In this document: in pieces, positions 1-7,929 of the stretch | Position numbering within the stretch: the first letter of the stretch is position 1 | Layout: every line of letters starts with the position of its first letter | NCBI RefSeq assembly: GCF_018424685.1 | Contig: NZ_QTKX01000001.1 | Location: 1,240,001-1,304,000, forward strand | Length of the DNA stretch: 64,000 nucleotides | Reading direction: 5' to 3' | DNA from: Mesobacillus boroniphilus | GTDB taxonomy: Bacteria; Bacillota; Bacilli; Bacillales; Cytobacillaceae | Translations under genes and position numbers: made by a program | Notes under the pieces: generated by a model | Databases searched by the model: none | Told to the model about the DNA's origin: nothing | Seen by the model: the letters and a program-made list of their open reading frames with translations, nothing else

Positions 1-45
1 ATAATAAAGAATTGAAATAACTTCAATTGAAAGGGTGCAGTTCTT

Positions 46-384
46 TTGAAAAGAATTTCAGAGATGCTAGCGCAAAAACAGCTTGATGCATATAACAAAC
101 AAGATCTGGAAGAGTTTTTATCTGTCTATAGCGACGATGTCATGATTATGGACTTCCCAGGTAGCAAGGTGACCACTAGAGGTATTGAAGAAATGCGTAT
201 AAGATATGGCAGGCTTTTTAACGAGCATCCTAACAACCATGCTGAATTATTGGCGAGGATGGTCCATGGCAACAAGGTTGTAGACCATGAACTTGTGACA
301 GGAAGGGAAAATTCCGGGCCGAAGAAGGCAGTTGCCATATATGAAATTGAAGGCGAAAAGATTGTGAAAGTATGGTTTTTATAA
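46..384 (+). CDS. SnoaL/NTF2-like small protein
   Basis: A 112-residue protein that looks like a nuclear-transport-factor-2 (SnoaL/DUF4440-like) fold. It has an N-terminal helix (AYNKQDLEEFLSVYSDDV), a DFPG turn and the closing strand EIEGEKIVKVWFL. In this superfamily the cone-shaped barrel binds small ligands or acts as isomerase or cyclase; the substrate here is unknown. The start is TTG, preceded by a weak GAAAGGGTG ribosome site. It stands alone and is followed by a hairpin terminator. The fold is well supported; no function can be given. Confidence 0.75.
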   Translation: MKRISEMLAQKQLDAYNKQDLEEFLSVYSDDVMIMDFPGSKVTTRGIEEMRIRYGRLFNEHPNNHAELLARMVHGNKVVDHELVTGRENSGPKKAVAIYEIEGEKIVKVWFL

Positions 385-397
385 TCACTGCAAGTAG

Positions 398-437
398 AGC
401 CAGCACCTTTATTCAACATGGTGCAGGCTTATTTTTT
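398..437 (+). terminator. Rho-independent terminator after SnoaL-like gene
   Basis: AGCCAGCACC pairs with GGTGCAGGCT (10 bp, one mismatch) around a 12-nt loop and is followed by TATTTTTT. It lies 14 nt after the preceding stop codon. Confidence 0.7.
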
Positions 438-639
438 CATGGTAAAAATACAGCAGTTGACGGGTTTGCGAAACAGAATGCTGCTAATAAGGAACAGATT
501 GTTGTTTTGGGTTCATCAATACACCTTACTAATCAGACGAAAAACTGTAAATGTTGACCATAACCGGTGCTGGTATACAATTATAATTTCGTTTTTAAGG
601 GGGAATCTATCCTTAAATAAACAGAAGGGTTTGAAAGAT

Positions 640-1644
640 GTGGCAGAACATGAAAACATTCCATTGACATCAGCTGAATTAGCATCGCTACACCAAAATT
701 ACCTTGGAGATACAATGTCCATTTGTGTTTTTGAACACTTCCTTGAAAAAGTCGTCGACCCCGAGATTAAAACAGTGGTGGAGCATGCGCTGGATATATC
801 AGTACAACATGTACAAGGTATTAAAGAGATATTTGTTAAGGAAAACATTCCTGTCCCCATCGGTTTTACAGCACAGGACGTACACAAGAATGCACCAAGG
901 TTATTTTCTGATCCGTTCTATTTAAATTATATCAAGCACATGGCTAGAGGAGGATTGGCCATCTACGGCTTCATTCAGCCCCATATGTTCAGGAGTGATG
1001 TTTTATCCTTTTACACGAAATGTTTACAGTCAACAATTGAGTTAAATAATGAAGCAACAAATTTATTGCAAAAGAAAGGATTAGCAGTCCGGCCTGCTTA
1101 TATCCCTTACCCTGACAAAAATGAGTTTATTCATAAAAAATCCTTTTTATCAGGCTTTATGAGTGAAAAACGGCCATTGACCGGGATGGAAATCACTCAT
1201 CTCTACTCGAATATACAAACGAATAAATTGGGGGAAGCACTTGCAATTGCTTTTAGCCAGGTTGCCCAATCCAATAAAGTAAGAAAATATTTTATGAGAG
1301 GAAAGGAAATATCGGAAAAACATATTAAGGTTTTTTCTTGATATCTGCTTGATGAGAATCTTCCTGTACCAATGACTTGGAATCACGAGGTTTCCAAATC
1401 ACAGGAACCTCCATTTTCAGATAAATTGATGATGTTCCATTTTGGTCTAATGAATTTTTCCGGAAGCGGTAACTATGGAATGTCTGTTGCTGCCAGTCAA
1501 AGGAAAGATATTGTAACCAGTTATGCTCGCTTAAACTCGGAGATATTATTATACGCTCAGGATGGCGCTAATATCATGATTGATGAAGGATGGCTAGAAC
1601 AGCCACCACTCGCAGCTGACCGGGATGATTTAGTTAAGAAATAA
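640..1644 (+). pseudogene. DUF3231 family protein, interrupted by in-frame TGA
   Basis: DUF3231 proteins are Bacillus-type, about 335 residues, made of two similar four-helix halves; their function is not known. Here the reading frame runs from a GTG at 640 (giving MAEHENIPLTSAE) to a TGA at 1339-1341. It then continues in the same frame (YLLDENLPVPMTW through DRDDLVKK) to a TAA at 1642. Ignoring the TGA gives about 334 residues, the family length, and both sides match the family. So one nonsense codon splits an otherwise intact gene. It may be a real pseudogene, yield a truncated 233-residue product, or be a base-calling error. A TTG at 631 is an alternative start but sits directly on its AGAAGGG ribosome site. 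Confidence 0.8.
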
Positions 1645-1729
1645 GCAAATGTAAGTGGTGAGACCAATAAGCGATCAAAATAAAATTATCCCTATAGACT
1701 ACTAAAACATATCTGGAGAAATCACTGGG

Positions 1730-2029
1730 ATGAAGTTCACGAAAAATTTCCGTTCTGCCACAGAAGAAGAATGGTATGAATTTCTGCCAGGGTTTAAGGA
1801 TCAAGGCATTGGAGGAGCAGTGGGGAAGGCAGTAATCCATTATAATCTATACGGCATTAAGGAAATATTTGATGATTCCGGACTTCATGAGGAACGAAAT
1901 CATCAGCTGGTCTATGGACTGGATGTAGAAATTGTAAACCGGCTGTTAGGGTACACAGACACACTGATGTCGTTACATCTGGGCAAAACCCCTATCAGGC
2001 GGAATATCGCTCTTAAATTGAATCCTTGA
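1730..2029 (+). CDS. Hypothetical protein, 99 aa
   Basis: A 99-residue soluble, mildly acidic protein starting MKFTKNFRSATEEEWYEF. I recognise no domain, signal peptide or membrane segment. The ATG is preceded by TGGAGA at a usable distance. The next small gene has its ribosome site directly after this stop, so the two are probably co-transcribed. Codon use matches the neighbours. The function is unknown. Confidence 0.6.
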   Translation: MKFTKNFRSATEEEWYEFLPGFKDQGIGGAVGKAVIHYNLYGIKEIFDDSGLHEERNHQLVYGLDVEIVNRLLGYTDTLMSLHLGKTPIRRNIALKLNP

Positions 2030-2045
2030 AAGGAGGTGCATGGAA

Positions 2046-2195
2046 ATGAAGAAAAATAGGGCAGATCATGCCTATGAGAGTGAGGTAGCTAAATTATTCG
2101 GACTGGATGAAGAATCAAGTCTGCAATCCGTAAACTTTGCCACAACTGAAAACCCATTGTTAAATGAACATTTCCAGGAGGAACAGCAAAAATAA
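2046..2195 (+). CDS. Small hypothetical protein, 49 aa
   Basis: A 49-residue acidic protein (MKKNRADHAYESEVAKLFGL at the N-terminus). A strong AAAGGAGGTG ribosome site at 2029-2038 lies 7 nt before this ATG. An in-frame ATG at 2040 is only one base from the site and was not chosen. It follows the 99-residue gene by 16 nt, so they likely form a two-gene unit. No family was recognised; the strong ribosome site is the main reason to call it a gene. Confidence 0.6.
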   Translation: MKKNRADHAYESEVAKLFGLDEESSLQSVNFATTENPLLNEHFQEEQQK

Positions 2196-2222
2196 ATAAA
2201 AGCCAGGCGTGAAGCCCAGCCT
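2195..2222 (-). terminator. Terminator of GDSL hydrolase gene
   Basis: Read on the minus strand, AGGCTGGGC and GCCTGGCTT form a 9-bp stem with three G-U pairs around TTCAC, followed by TTATTTATT. It overlaps the stop codon of the GDSL gene. Confidence 0.5.
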
Positions 2223-3057
2223 AATTTTGGCGGTTTGCCAGGACGGCATCCGCTTTATGCTGTTGTTGAAATTGCTGAAGTATCTGACTTGATATGGCTG
2301 TGTTTCCAGAAGGGTTAGGATGCACTCCGTCACTGGCCAAATAGTCCAGATTATCGCTGTTGATTACATTCGTAGTTTGTACGACTATGGAGGATGGTGT
2401 TCCCTTTGCTGCTTCGTAAATCATTAAATTCCATTTTGGAAGAAGCTTATCTGCCAGGGAATAAAATTGGTGATCTGCTGGCATTGGGTTATAAAGCTCA
2501 AGAAGAACGATTGTCGCTGAAGGATTCAATTCGCCAATTTTTATAGTAATCTCAGCAAGATTTTCTGAAAATCCTCCTTGCAGACTGTCGAAGGATTTAA
2601 GTGCACTATAGATATCGCTCTTTTTGACCAATTTAAGAATGTCATTTCCACCGACGTTAACTGTTATGAGATCGGCCTCTTTGATCGCTTCGTCGTATAC
2701 TCCAGCCTGAACGCGCTCATTCAACCTCTCACTTGTTATCCCGATCACTCCTTCATTATATGAAACGACTTGTTTCCCAGTTTCCACACTAAGCTGGGTC
2801 GAAAATTGACTGATGAAATTTTCTTCCTCTGGGATATTGTAACCACGAATGATAGAGTCCCCGAGAGCAAGATGGTTAATGGTACTGTCTGGTATTGTTC
2901 TGTAATAATCTATATAAGTAAGCTTATTGGTCTTTTCAACTGTTGGAGCATTTTCCTGCTTGATTTTATTGATTTGGTATTGGGGATAGTAAATCCACGC
3001 AGAAAATGACAGGATGGCAAGCAGAGACGATAGCAGTATAAATTTTATGATTTTCAT
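2221..3057 (-). CDS. SGNH/GDSL-family hydrolase, membrane-anchored
   Basis: A 278-residue serine esterase or lipase of the SGNH/GDSL family. The N-terminal hydrophobic segment (residues about 5-23) acts as signal anchor, placing the catalytic domain outside the membrane. The catalytic blocks are visible: GDS at 66-68 (nucleophile Ser68), the block III GGND at 136-139 and the block V DGVH at 243-246 (Asp243/His246). Such YpmR-like lipases of Bacillus hydrolyse ester bonds; the natural substrate is not evident. ATG start behind GAGGAG. It is a single gene, convergent with the small genes on its left. Confidence 0.85.
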   Translation of the reverse strand: MKIIKFILLSSLLAILSFSAWIYYPQYQINKIKQENAPTVEKTNKLTYIDYYRTIPDSTINHLALGDSIIRGYNIPEEENFISQFSTQLSVETGKQVVSYNEGVIGITSERLNERVQAGVYDEAIKEADLITVNVGGNDILKLVKKSDIYSALKSFDSLQGGFSENLAEITIKIGELNPSATIVLLELYNPMPADHQFYSLADKLLPKWNLMIYEAAKGTPSSIVVQTTNVINSDNLDYLASDGVHPNPSGNTAISSQILQQFQQQHKADAVLANRQN

Positions 3058-3192
3058 GTTGATTCACTCCTCGATATATTTCTATTGTATCAAGGATTTT
3101 GAAGGAAATAATTAGGGGGGTATTTCCATTTTTAAAATAATATTAATATTTAGTAATTCGAAAAAACTTCGATTCCTAATGCAAGATTTTGC

Positions 3193-3198
3193 TATAAT
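3193..3198 (+). promoter_or_regulatory. Likely sigma-A -10 box for MATE gene
   Basis: TATAAT lies 31 nt before the MATE start codon in an AT-rich stretch. A good -35 box is less clear. Confidence 0.4.
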
Positions 3199-3229
3199 TA
3201 TATAATTAATATATTCAAGGAGTACACAG

Positions 3230-4597
3230 ATGTACCAGACATATTCGACAAAAGAGAAAATAAAACAGATTTTTGTCATGCTGATCCCAATATTGATCAC
3301 TCAATTAGGGATGTTTTCAATGGTCTTTTTCAATACGATCATGTCAGGAAAATATAATTCTTCAGATCTTGCGGGGGTAGCCATTGGATCTTCAATTTGG
3401 AGCCCGGTCTTTACCGGACTCAGCGGAATACTCCTTGCGGTTTCGCCGATCGCTGCCCAGCGGTTTGGTGAAAAGAAGGGCAAAGAAGTATCATCAATCC
3501 TCACCCATGGTATTTATTTGGCATTCATTATTGCAGTACTTGTCATCATTTCGGGTGTTTTTCTGCTTGATCCGTTATTAACAGCGATGAACTTACCGGA
3601 AAGTGTCCATGAAACGGCGTTTCGCTACCTGGCAGGCTTAAGTTTTGGAATCATCCCTTTATTTATCTTTAACGTATTGAGATCATTCATTTATGCGCTC
3701 GGAAAAACAAGAGTGGTTATGTATATCCTTCTGGTGTCCTTGCCAATCAATTTCTTCTTGAACTATGTCTTGATTTTCGGTCATTGGGGTTTTCCTGAAT
3801 TAGGAGGGGCTGGAGCTGGGTATGCAACTTCGATTACTTATTATGTGATCGCGGGAATGACAGCGGCGGTCATTATCAAGCAACAGCCATTCTCAGAGTT
3901 TGTCGGTTTGAAATACTTCAAGGAATTTTCCGGAGAGAAAGTGAAGGAGATTTTGAAAATAGGTGTCCCGATGGGCTTATCAATCTTCTTTGAAACGAGC
4001 ATGTTTGCCGTCGTTACCATTTTGATCAGTAAATTCAACATCACAACCATTGCCGCCTATCAGTCAGCTCTGAATATTGTATCTTTCTTATATATGATTC
4101 CGATGAGTATATCGATGGCGCAAACTGTTTTGGTCGGATTCGAAGTTGGTGCTGGCCGTTATAATGATGCCAAAGCTTACAGCTGGATGGGGATTTATCT
4201 TGGTGCCATTATTGCAGTTGGTGCCGGTTTGTTAGTCGTTCTGTTCCGTTACGAGGTAGCAGGATTTTATTCAAATGAACCAGCAGTAATCGCTTTAACT
4301 GGCCAATTTTTGATCTATGCCTTATTTTTCATGATATCCGACGCAATCCAGGCCACAGCGCTCGCTGCATTGCGCGGGTACAAAGACGTGAATATATCCT
4401 TTATTATCACATTGATTGCCTACTGGCTCATCTGCCTTCCGGTCGGCTACCTGCTGGCCCATAATACCGGGCTTGGAGCTTCTGGCTACTGGGTAGGGTT
4501 GACCATCGGATTGCTGGCAGCGGGAATATCATTATCATTCAGATTGATTTTCATTCAAAAACATCGCTTTAACGCTAATTTGGCAGAGGTTGTATAA
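3230..4597 (+). CDS. MATE family multidrug efflux transporter
   Basis: A 455-residue integral membrane protein of the MATE family (MepA/NorM type), which exports cationic drugs and other organic compounds using Na+ or H+ gradients. It has about 12 hydrophobic helices, in two six-helix halves. The N-half carries the typical QLGMFSMVFFNTIMSGKY and SPVFTGLSGILLAVSPIAAQ stretches, and the C-half AYQSALNIVSFLYMIPMSIS. Length is normal. ATG start behind AAGGAG. It is a single gene ending inside a long inverted repeat. The specific substrate cannot be read from sequence. Confidence 0.92.
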   Translation: MYQTYSTKEKIKQIFVMLIPILITQLGMFSMVFFNTIMSGKYNSSDLAGVAIGSSIWSPVFTGLSGILLAVSPIAAQRFGEKKGKEVSSILTHGIYLAFIIAVLVIISGVFLLDPLLTAMNLPESVHETAFRYLAGLSFGIIPLFIFNVLRSFIYALGKTRVVMYILLVSLPINFFLNYVLIFGHWGFPELGGAGAGYATSITYYVIAGMTAAVIIKQQPFSEFVGLKYFKEFSGEKVKEILKIGVPMGLSIFFETSMFAVVTILISKFNITTIAAYQSALNIVSFLYMIPMSISMAQTVLVGFEVGAGRYNDAKAYSWMGIYLGAIIAVGAGLLVVLFRYEVAGFYSNEPAVIALTGQFLIYALFFMISDAIQATALAALRGYKDVNISFIITLIAYWLICLPVGYLLAHNTGLGASGYWVGLTIGLLAAGISLSFRLIFIQKHRFNANLAEVV

Positions 4598-4646
4598 AAA
4601 TGTGTGAGGTTCATTTATGAATCTCACACATTTTTATACAACCTCT
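4585..4646 (+). terminator. 62-bp inverted repeat spanning the MATE stop codon
   Basis: Two 28-nt arms (4585-4612 and 4619-4646) match with a single G-T wobble and surround a six-base ATTTAT loop. The inner part (TGTGTGAG against CTCACACA, then TTTTTATA) is a standard terminator. The outer part extends back through the last codons of the MATE gene, so the stop codon is inside the stem. The arms are far longer than a normal terminator stem. Confidence 0.85.
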
Positions 4647-4786
4647 TTAATAATCGAACCACTTTAGTAGTGTGAGTTGTTTAGGAAATCAAAAGTCGAA
4701 TTTCAACCAATAAAAAAATATCCTGATAATGGAAATATAATGAAGGAATTCATTCTTTTAGGAGGAATAATTACTTTAAGGGGGGT

Positions 4787-5335
4787 GTGGATAATTACTT
4801 ATTTAAAGATGGTAACTTATAATTTCATGAGTTTAAAACTCAGGCTGAAAGAGCGATGGAACAATTGGACTTAAAGCAGCTTCACTACTCGCCCAACGAA
4901 GAATCAAACAGCATTGCCATTATTGCCAATCATATGAGCGGCAATCTTAAATCAAGGTTCCGTGACTTTTTGACAACTGATGGTGAGAAACCTGATCGCA
5001 ACAGGGATGGAGAATTCGAGGGAACATTTGCCACGAGGGAGGACTTGCTATCTCATTGGGATGATGGCTGGACTGTACTTTTTCAGACACTTTCACAGTT
5101 ATCAGAAAAGGACATGGAACAAACAGTTTATATAAGAAACGAACCGCACACCGCCATTAAAGCCATCCAGCGCCAGATTGTCCATCAAGCAAACCATGCT
5201 GGGCAGATTGTCTATTTAGCAAAGATGATCAAGAAAGAGCAATAGAATACACTCAGTATTCCAAGGGGGAACTCACAGCAATTTAACGAAAAAATGATGG
5301 GGGAATCCAAACAAAAAGAGACCCAAATAGAATGA
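4787..5335 (+). pseudogene. DUF1572 (DinB-superfamily) protein, two in-frame stops
   Basis: Members of this DinB-like four-helix family carry the motif PNEESNSIAIIxxHMxGN, seen here intact, followed by RxxDFLTTDGEKPxRNRD. The usual product is about 165-180 residues. Here the frame opens at a GTG (4787, behind AAGGGGGG), is broken by TAA at 4820, reopens to TAG at 5243, and then continues in frame with family-like NTLSIPRGNSQQFNEKMMGE to a TGA at 5333. The TAG sits where family members usually have Trp (TGG), so a single G-to-A change explains it. The uninterrupted middle (ATG 4856 to 5245) could still give 129 residues lacking the first helix. Best read as a decaying gene. Confidence 0.8.
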
Positions 5336-5347
5336 ATGGGTCTCTCT
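5311..5347 (-). terminator. Bidirectional terminator
   Basis: AGAGACCCA (5317-5325) pairs perfectly with TGGGTCTCT (5337-5345). Minus-strand reading is followed by TTTTTG, so it mainly ends the DUF4395 gene. On the plus strand it overlaps the end of the DUF1572 pseudogene. Confidence 0.75.
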
Positions 5348-5778
5348 TAAGAATTGGCTGCATGCTTTTTGGGTTTGTATTTGGACCATTGGAAACGAAT
5401 AAAGCAGCCAATGCAAAATCCCAGGATTGCTATAAAGGCAGCTAACGCAACCATAACTGTAAATATGTGTCCTAAAACAGTTAAACCGCTGGCATAGGAA
5501 ATAAGTCCGCCTGTTAAGCAGCCAACAGCGATTTTTTGATTGAACTGCTGTTGCTCCCAGTCTTCCGGTATATAATCTGACGGTTGCTTTCGCAGGAAAG
5601 TGCTGGCTATTCGCATGACCGGATTATATTCGAACACCAGTCCTGAAATTCCTGCGAGCAGCGGCAATATTAATATCCACTCAACACCTGTTAGCCAGGT
5701 ACTTATAACACTAATGACAATGAACCACTGATTTGTTTTTACCAATGGCTGAGGAATCGTGCGAAACTCAGTAGTCAT
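5347..5778 (-). CDS. DUF4395 domain membrane protein
   Basis: A 143-residue membrane protein with about four hydrophobic segments in two pairs (residues 18-48 and 85-130). The start RTIPQPLVKTNQW and the C-terminal GFCIGCFIRFQW, with its two Cys, fit the DUF4395 family. That family occurs near sulfur-transfer or redox proteins in many bacteria, but its role is not established. ATG start. Single gene with its own terminator. The family call is moderately sure; the function is unknown. Confidence 0.7.
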   Translation of the reverse strand: MTTEFRTIPQPLVKTNQWFIVISVISTWLTGVEWILILPLLAGISGLVFEYNPVMRIASTFLRKQPSDYIPEDWEQQQFNQKIAVGCLTGGLISYASGLTVLGHIFTVMVALAAFIAILGFCIGCFIRFQWSKYKPKKHAANS

Positions 5779-5951
5779 GTTAAATCCGACCTTTCTTATT
5801 GGTTTAAATGTATTTTATCCTTTTTTCATCAAAATGTGAAGACATATGTGATTATTTTTATTAATAATACAAATTTCCGGAAATATGGAAAAGTATCCCT
5901 GAATATAATAGAATGCTGGTTTTAAATATAAAGAGGAATGATGGGGGAAAC

Positions 5952-6968
5952 ATGGGGAGAAATTCGAAGCTTATTTGGTTGTTGTTGGTTGCGGTATTCA
6001 TTGGATTAGCTGGATGTTCACAATCACATGCGAAGAAAGATGAGACTGAAAATAAAGTGATTGAACACGAGGAAAAGACAGAGAGTGAAAATAAGGAAAA
6101 GGATGCAGAGGCGGAAGAACAAGAGAAAGAAGAAATTCAACCAATTGTAGTGAATGTAATTGAGCCTACCACTCAGGATGTGATCAAGTCACTTACACCG
6201 GTTGAAATGGGCTACGGAAACGATAATGAAAAATATAAAGCTGAATTGGAAAAATGGGCTCGTGAATTAGCTCGAGGGACGGATTCCACACCAGGTTACG
6301 ACCATCGGATGATTCCGGATAAACTTGGTCCGGATGGCCAGGTGATTAAAGGGAGTCCTCTAATCATCTTGGACGAAGCCGAATTTGTCGAAAGTATAAT
6401 TCAGGCATCAGAAAAAGGAGGGGACGTCGAACTCCCACTTTATGTAACGGCGAGCGGATATGAAATGAATGATGCTGCCCAGCTAAGTGAGGTTATTGTA
6501 GGGAAATATACAACCTATTTTAATCCTTCAGTTGCGGGCAGGACGAAAAATATTGAGCTGTCAGCTGAAGCAATTAACAATGTCATCCTGGGTGTGGGTG
6601 ATGTGTTTTCATTTAATACAACTGTAGGACCGAGTGATGAAGCACATGGCTATCAGCCGGCTGAGGAAATTGTGAACAAAAAGCTGGTCATGGGGATCGG
6701 GGGAGGCATCTGTCAGACTTCTTCTACTTTATACAATGCTGTGGATGTACTTGGTGTTGGGTATGTGGAAAAACATCATCATTCCCTATCTGTAGGCTAT
6801 GTTCCTGAAGGAAGGGACGCAACGGTTTCCTATGGAGGAAAGGACTTCAGGTTCGAAAACACAACAGGCGTGCCTCTTTTGCTGAAAGCAGTAGTTGGAA
6901 AAGGTTCTTTGACCGTAGAAGTGAGGACATCCACAGAATACGAAGCACAAATGAAAAAAGGAATTTAA
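5952..6968 (+). CDS. VanW family lipoprotein
   Basis: A 338-residue exported lipoprotein. A signal sequence with lipobox LAGC (Cys about residue 22) is followed by a Glu/Lys-rich linker and then a C-terminal VanW domain (NIELSAEAINNVILGVGDVF, GGGICQTSSTLYNAV, HHHSLSVGYVPEGRDATV). VanW domains accompany glycopeptide resistance and spore or cell-wall proteins; the molecular activity is unproven. An upstream in-frame start would add 13 residues before the signal peptide, so the ATG at 5952 behind GATGGGGGAAA was chosen. Monocistronic. Confidence 0.88.
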   Translation: MGRNSKLIWLLLVAVFIGLAGCSQSHAKKDETENKVIEHEEKTESENKEKDAEAEEQEKEEIQPIVVNVIEPTTQDVIKSLTPVEMGYGNDNEKYKAELEKWARELARGTDSTPGYDHRMIPDKLGPDGQVIKGSPLIILDEAEFVESIIQASEKGGDVELPLYVTASGYEMNDAAQLSEVIVGKYTTYFNPSVAGRTKNIELSAEAINNVILGVGDVFSFNTTVGPSDEAHGYQPAEEIVNKKLVMGIGGGICQTSSTLYNAVDVLGVGYVEKHHHSLSVGYVPEGRDATVSYGGKDFRFENTTGVPLLLKAVVGKGSLTVEVRTSTEYEAQMKKGI

Positions 6969-7078
6969 AGGTCTTAAATTCATTCCGCCATAAGATGTAG
7001 AAAGAATCAATCTGATGGTGAATGTTTCCATTAGTCAGTTCCCTTATTCTTAAATTAAGAACAAGGGAGGCGAATGAT

Positions 7079-7234
7079 TTGGAAATGAATTATTTAGCAT
7101 TAGAATATATCTGGAATACAAAGAAGGAAGAAATGAAACGGAAAAGTGATTTTAGAGAAACTTATAAACTTTACCCAGAGTTTAAGAGGTCTAAGTGGAT
7201 TAAATCATTAAGGAGGGATAATCAATCAAAGTAA
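7079..7234 (+). CDS. Small hypothetical protein, 51 aa
   Basis: A 51-residue basic protein with no membrane segment (ending KSLRRDNQSK). The TTG at 7079 stands 8 nt after an AAGGGAGG ribosome site. An in-frame ATG at 7085 is the alternative. Its 3' end holds the AAGGAGGG ribosome site of the following membrane-protein gene, so the two are likely translated as a coupled pair. No family was recognised. Confidence 0.5.
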   Translation: MEMNYLALEYIWNTKKEEMKRKSDFRETYKLYPEFKRSKWIKSLRRDNQSK

Positions 7235-7248
7235 TTATAAAGTATCTA

Positions 7249-7623
7249 TTGTATATGGCAGGTTTTATCATGTTGTTGGTTGTTATTGGAAACCTCCAGC
7301 AAAAATTTGAAAATATCGGAACGGAAACTTTTAGACTCTATCCCTGGATTATTCTTGCTACTACATTGTATCTTCCTCTTGGCGTTTATCTTGGAATCCC
7401 AGGGTTATTGAAGGAAAATCAAAAGGATGGAAAATGGAAATTCAACTGGTTAAAGAATATTTTCATAACCCTTCCGTTGATCTATTTTTCGTTCTTCTGG
7501 TTCATTCCGACCTCTTATCCGGTGCCAGATTTTATGATAGGAAGCCATTCTACGTTTCAATTGGCCATGATCGCCGCAGGGTTTATTTTCATGAATAGCA
7601 TAACTAAAGAAAACAGCGGGTGA
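7249..7623 (+). CDS. Hypothetical membrane protein, start uncertain
   Basis: About 124 residues with four hydrophobic segments, no family recognised. The frame is open from 7222, and a very good AAGGAGGG site (7210-7217) points to a start near 7225, where the codon is ATC. The first accepted start is the TTG at 7249, about 30 nt from the ribosome site. Either a non-standard start is used, the start codon has mutated, or the gene begins at TTG 7249 without a close ribosome site. The stop codon lies within the following terminator hairpin. Confidence 0.65.
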   Translation: MYMAGFIMLLVVIGNLQQKFENIGTETFRLYPWIILATTLYLPLGVYLGIPGLLKENQKDGKWKFNWLKNIFITLPLIYFSFFWFIPTSYPVPDFMIGSHSTFQLAMIAAGFIFMNSITKENSG

Positions 7624-7646
7624 AATCATTCCGCTGTTTTCATGTT
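7609..7646 (+). terminator. Terminator, probably bidirectional
   Basis: GAAAACAGCGG and CCGCTGTTTTC form a perfect 11-bp stem around an 11-nt loop, followed by ATGTTTT. It separates two convergent genes. Confidence 0.8.
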
Positions 7647-7865
7647 TTAGGAAGTCCGTCTCTTTTCATGTACATTCACTAACAAGCCGCGTTTAATCCA
7701 ATAATCAAAATTATCCACTGGAAACACACTTCGATTCTCCGTGTTATTCATTTTTATGATTACGCTGCTGTTTGAAACCTCTAAAACCTTCAATCTGTCT
7801 GAGTTGTACATATTCGGCAAAAAGCCATTTCGGATTTCAAACTCCATGTTATGTTGGTATTCCAT
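7647..7865 (-). CDS. Hypothetical protein, 72 aa
   Basis: A 72-residue soluble protein without recognised domain. The middle reads like a small beta barrel (LKVLEVSNSSVIIKMNN) followed by VFPVDNFDYWIKRGLLV. ATG behind CTGGAGG at a good distance. It lies between a convergent membrane-protein gene and the sigma-factor operon, and has no clear partner. Confidence 0.6.
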   Translation of the reverse strand: MEYQHNMEFEIRNGFLPNMYNSDRLKVLEVSNSSVIIKMNNTENRSVFPVDNFDYWIKRGLLVNVHEKRRTS

Positions 7866-7929
7866 AAAAAAACCTCCAGGATTTCTTCATAGAAATAATA
7901 TTTACCATTAAGTGATTAATTATCCATTT

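Noticed and set aside
1339..1341. Selenocysteine codon in the DUF3231 gene
   Set aside because: No selenoprotein family link and no SECIS-like hairpin directly after the TGA; a nonsense change or error is simpler.
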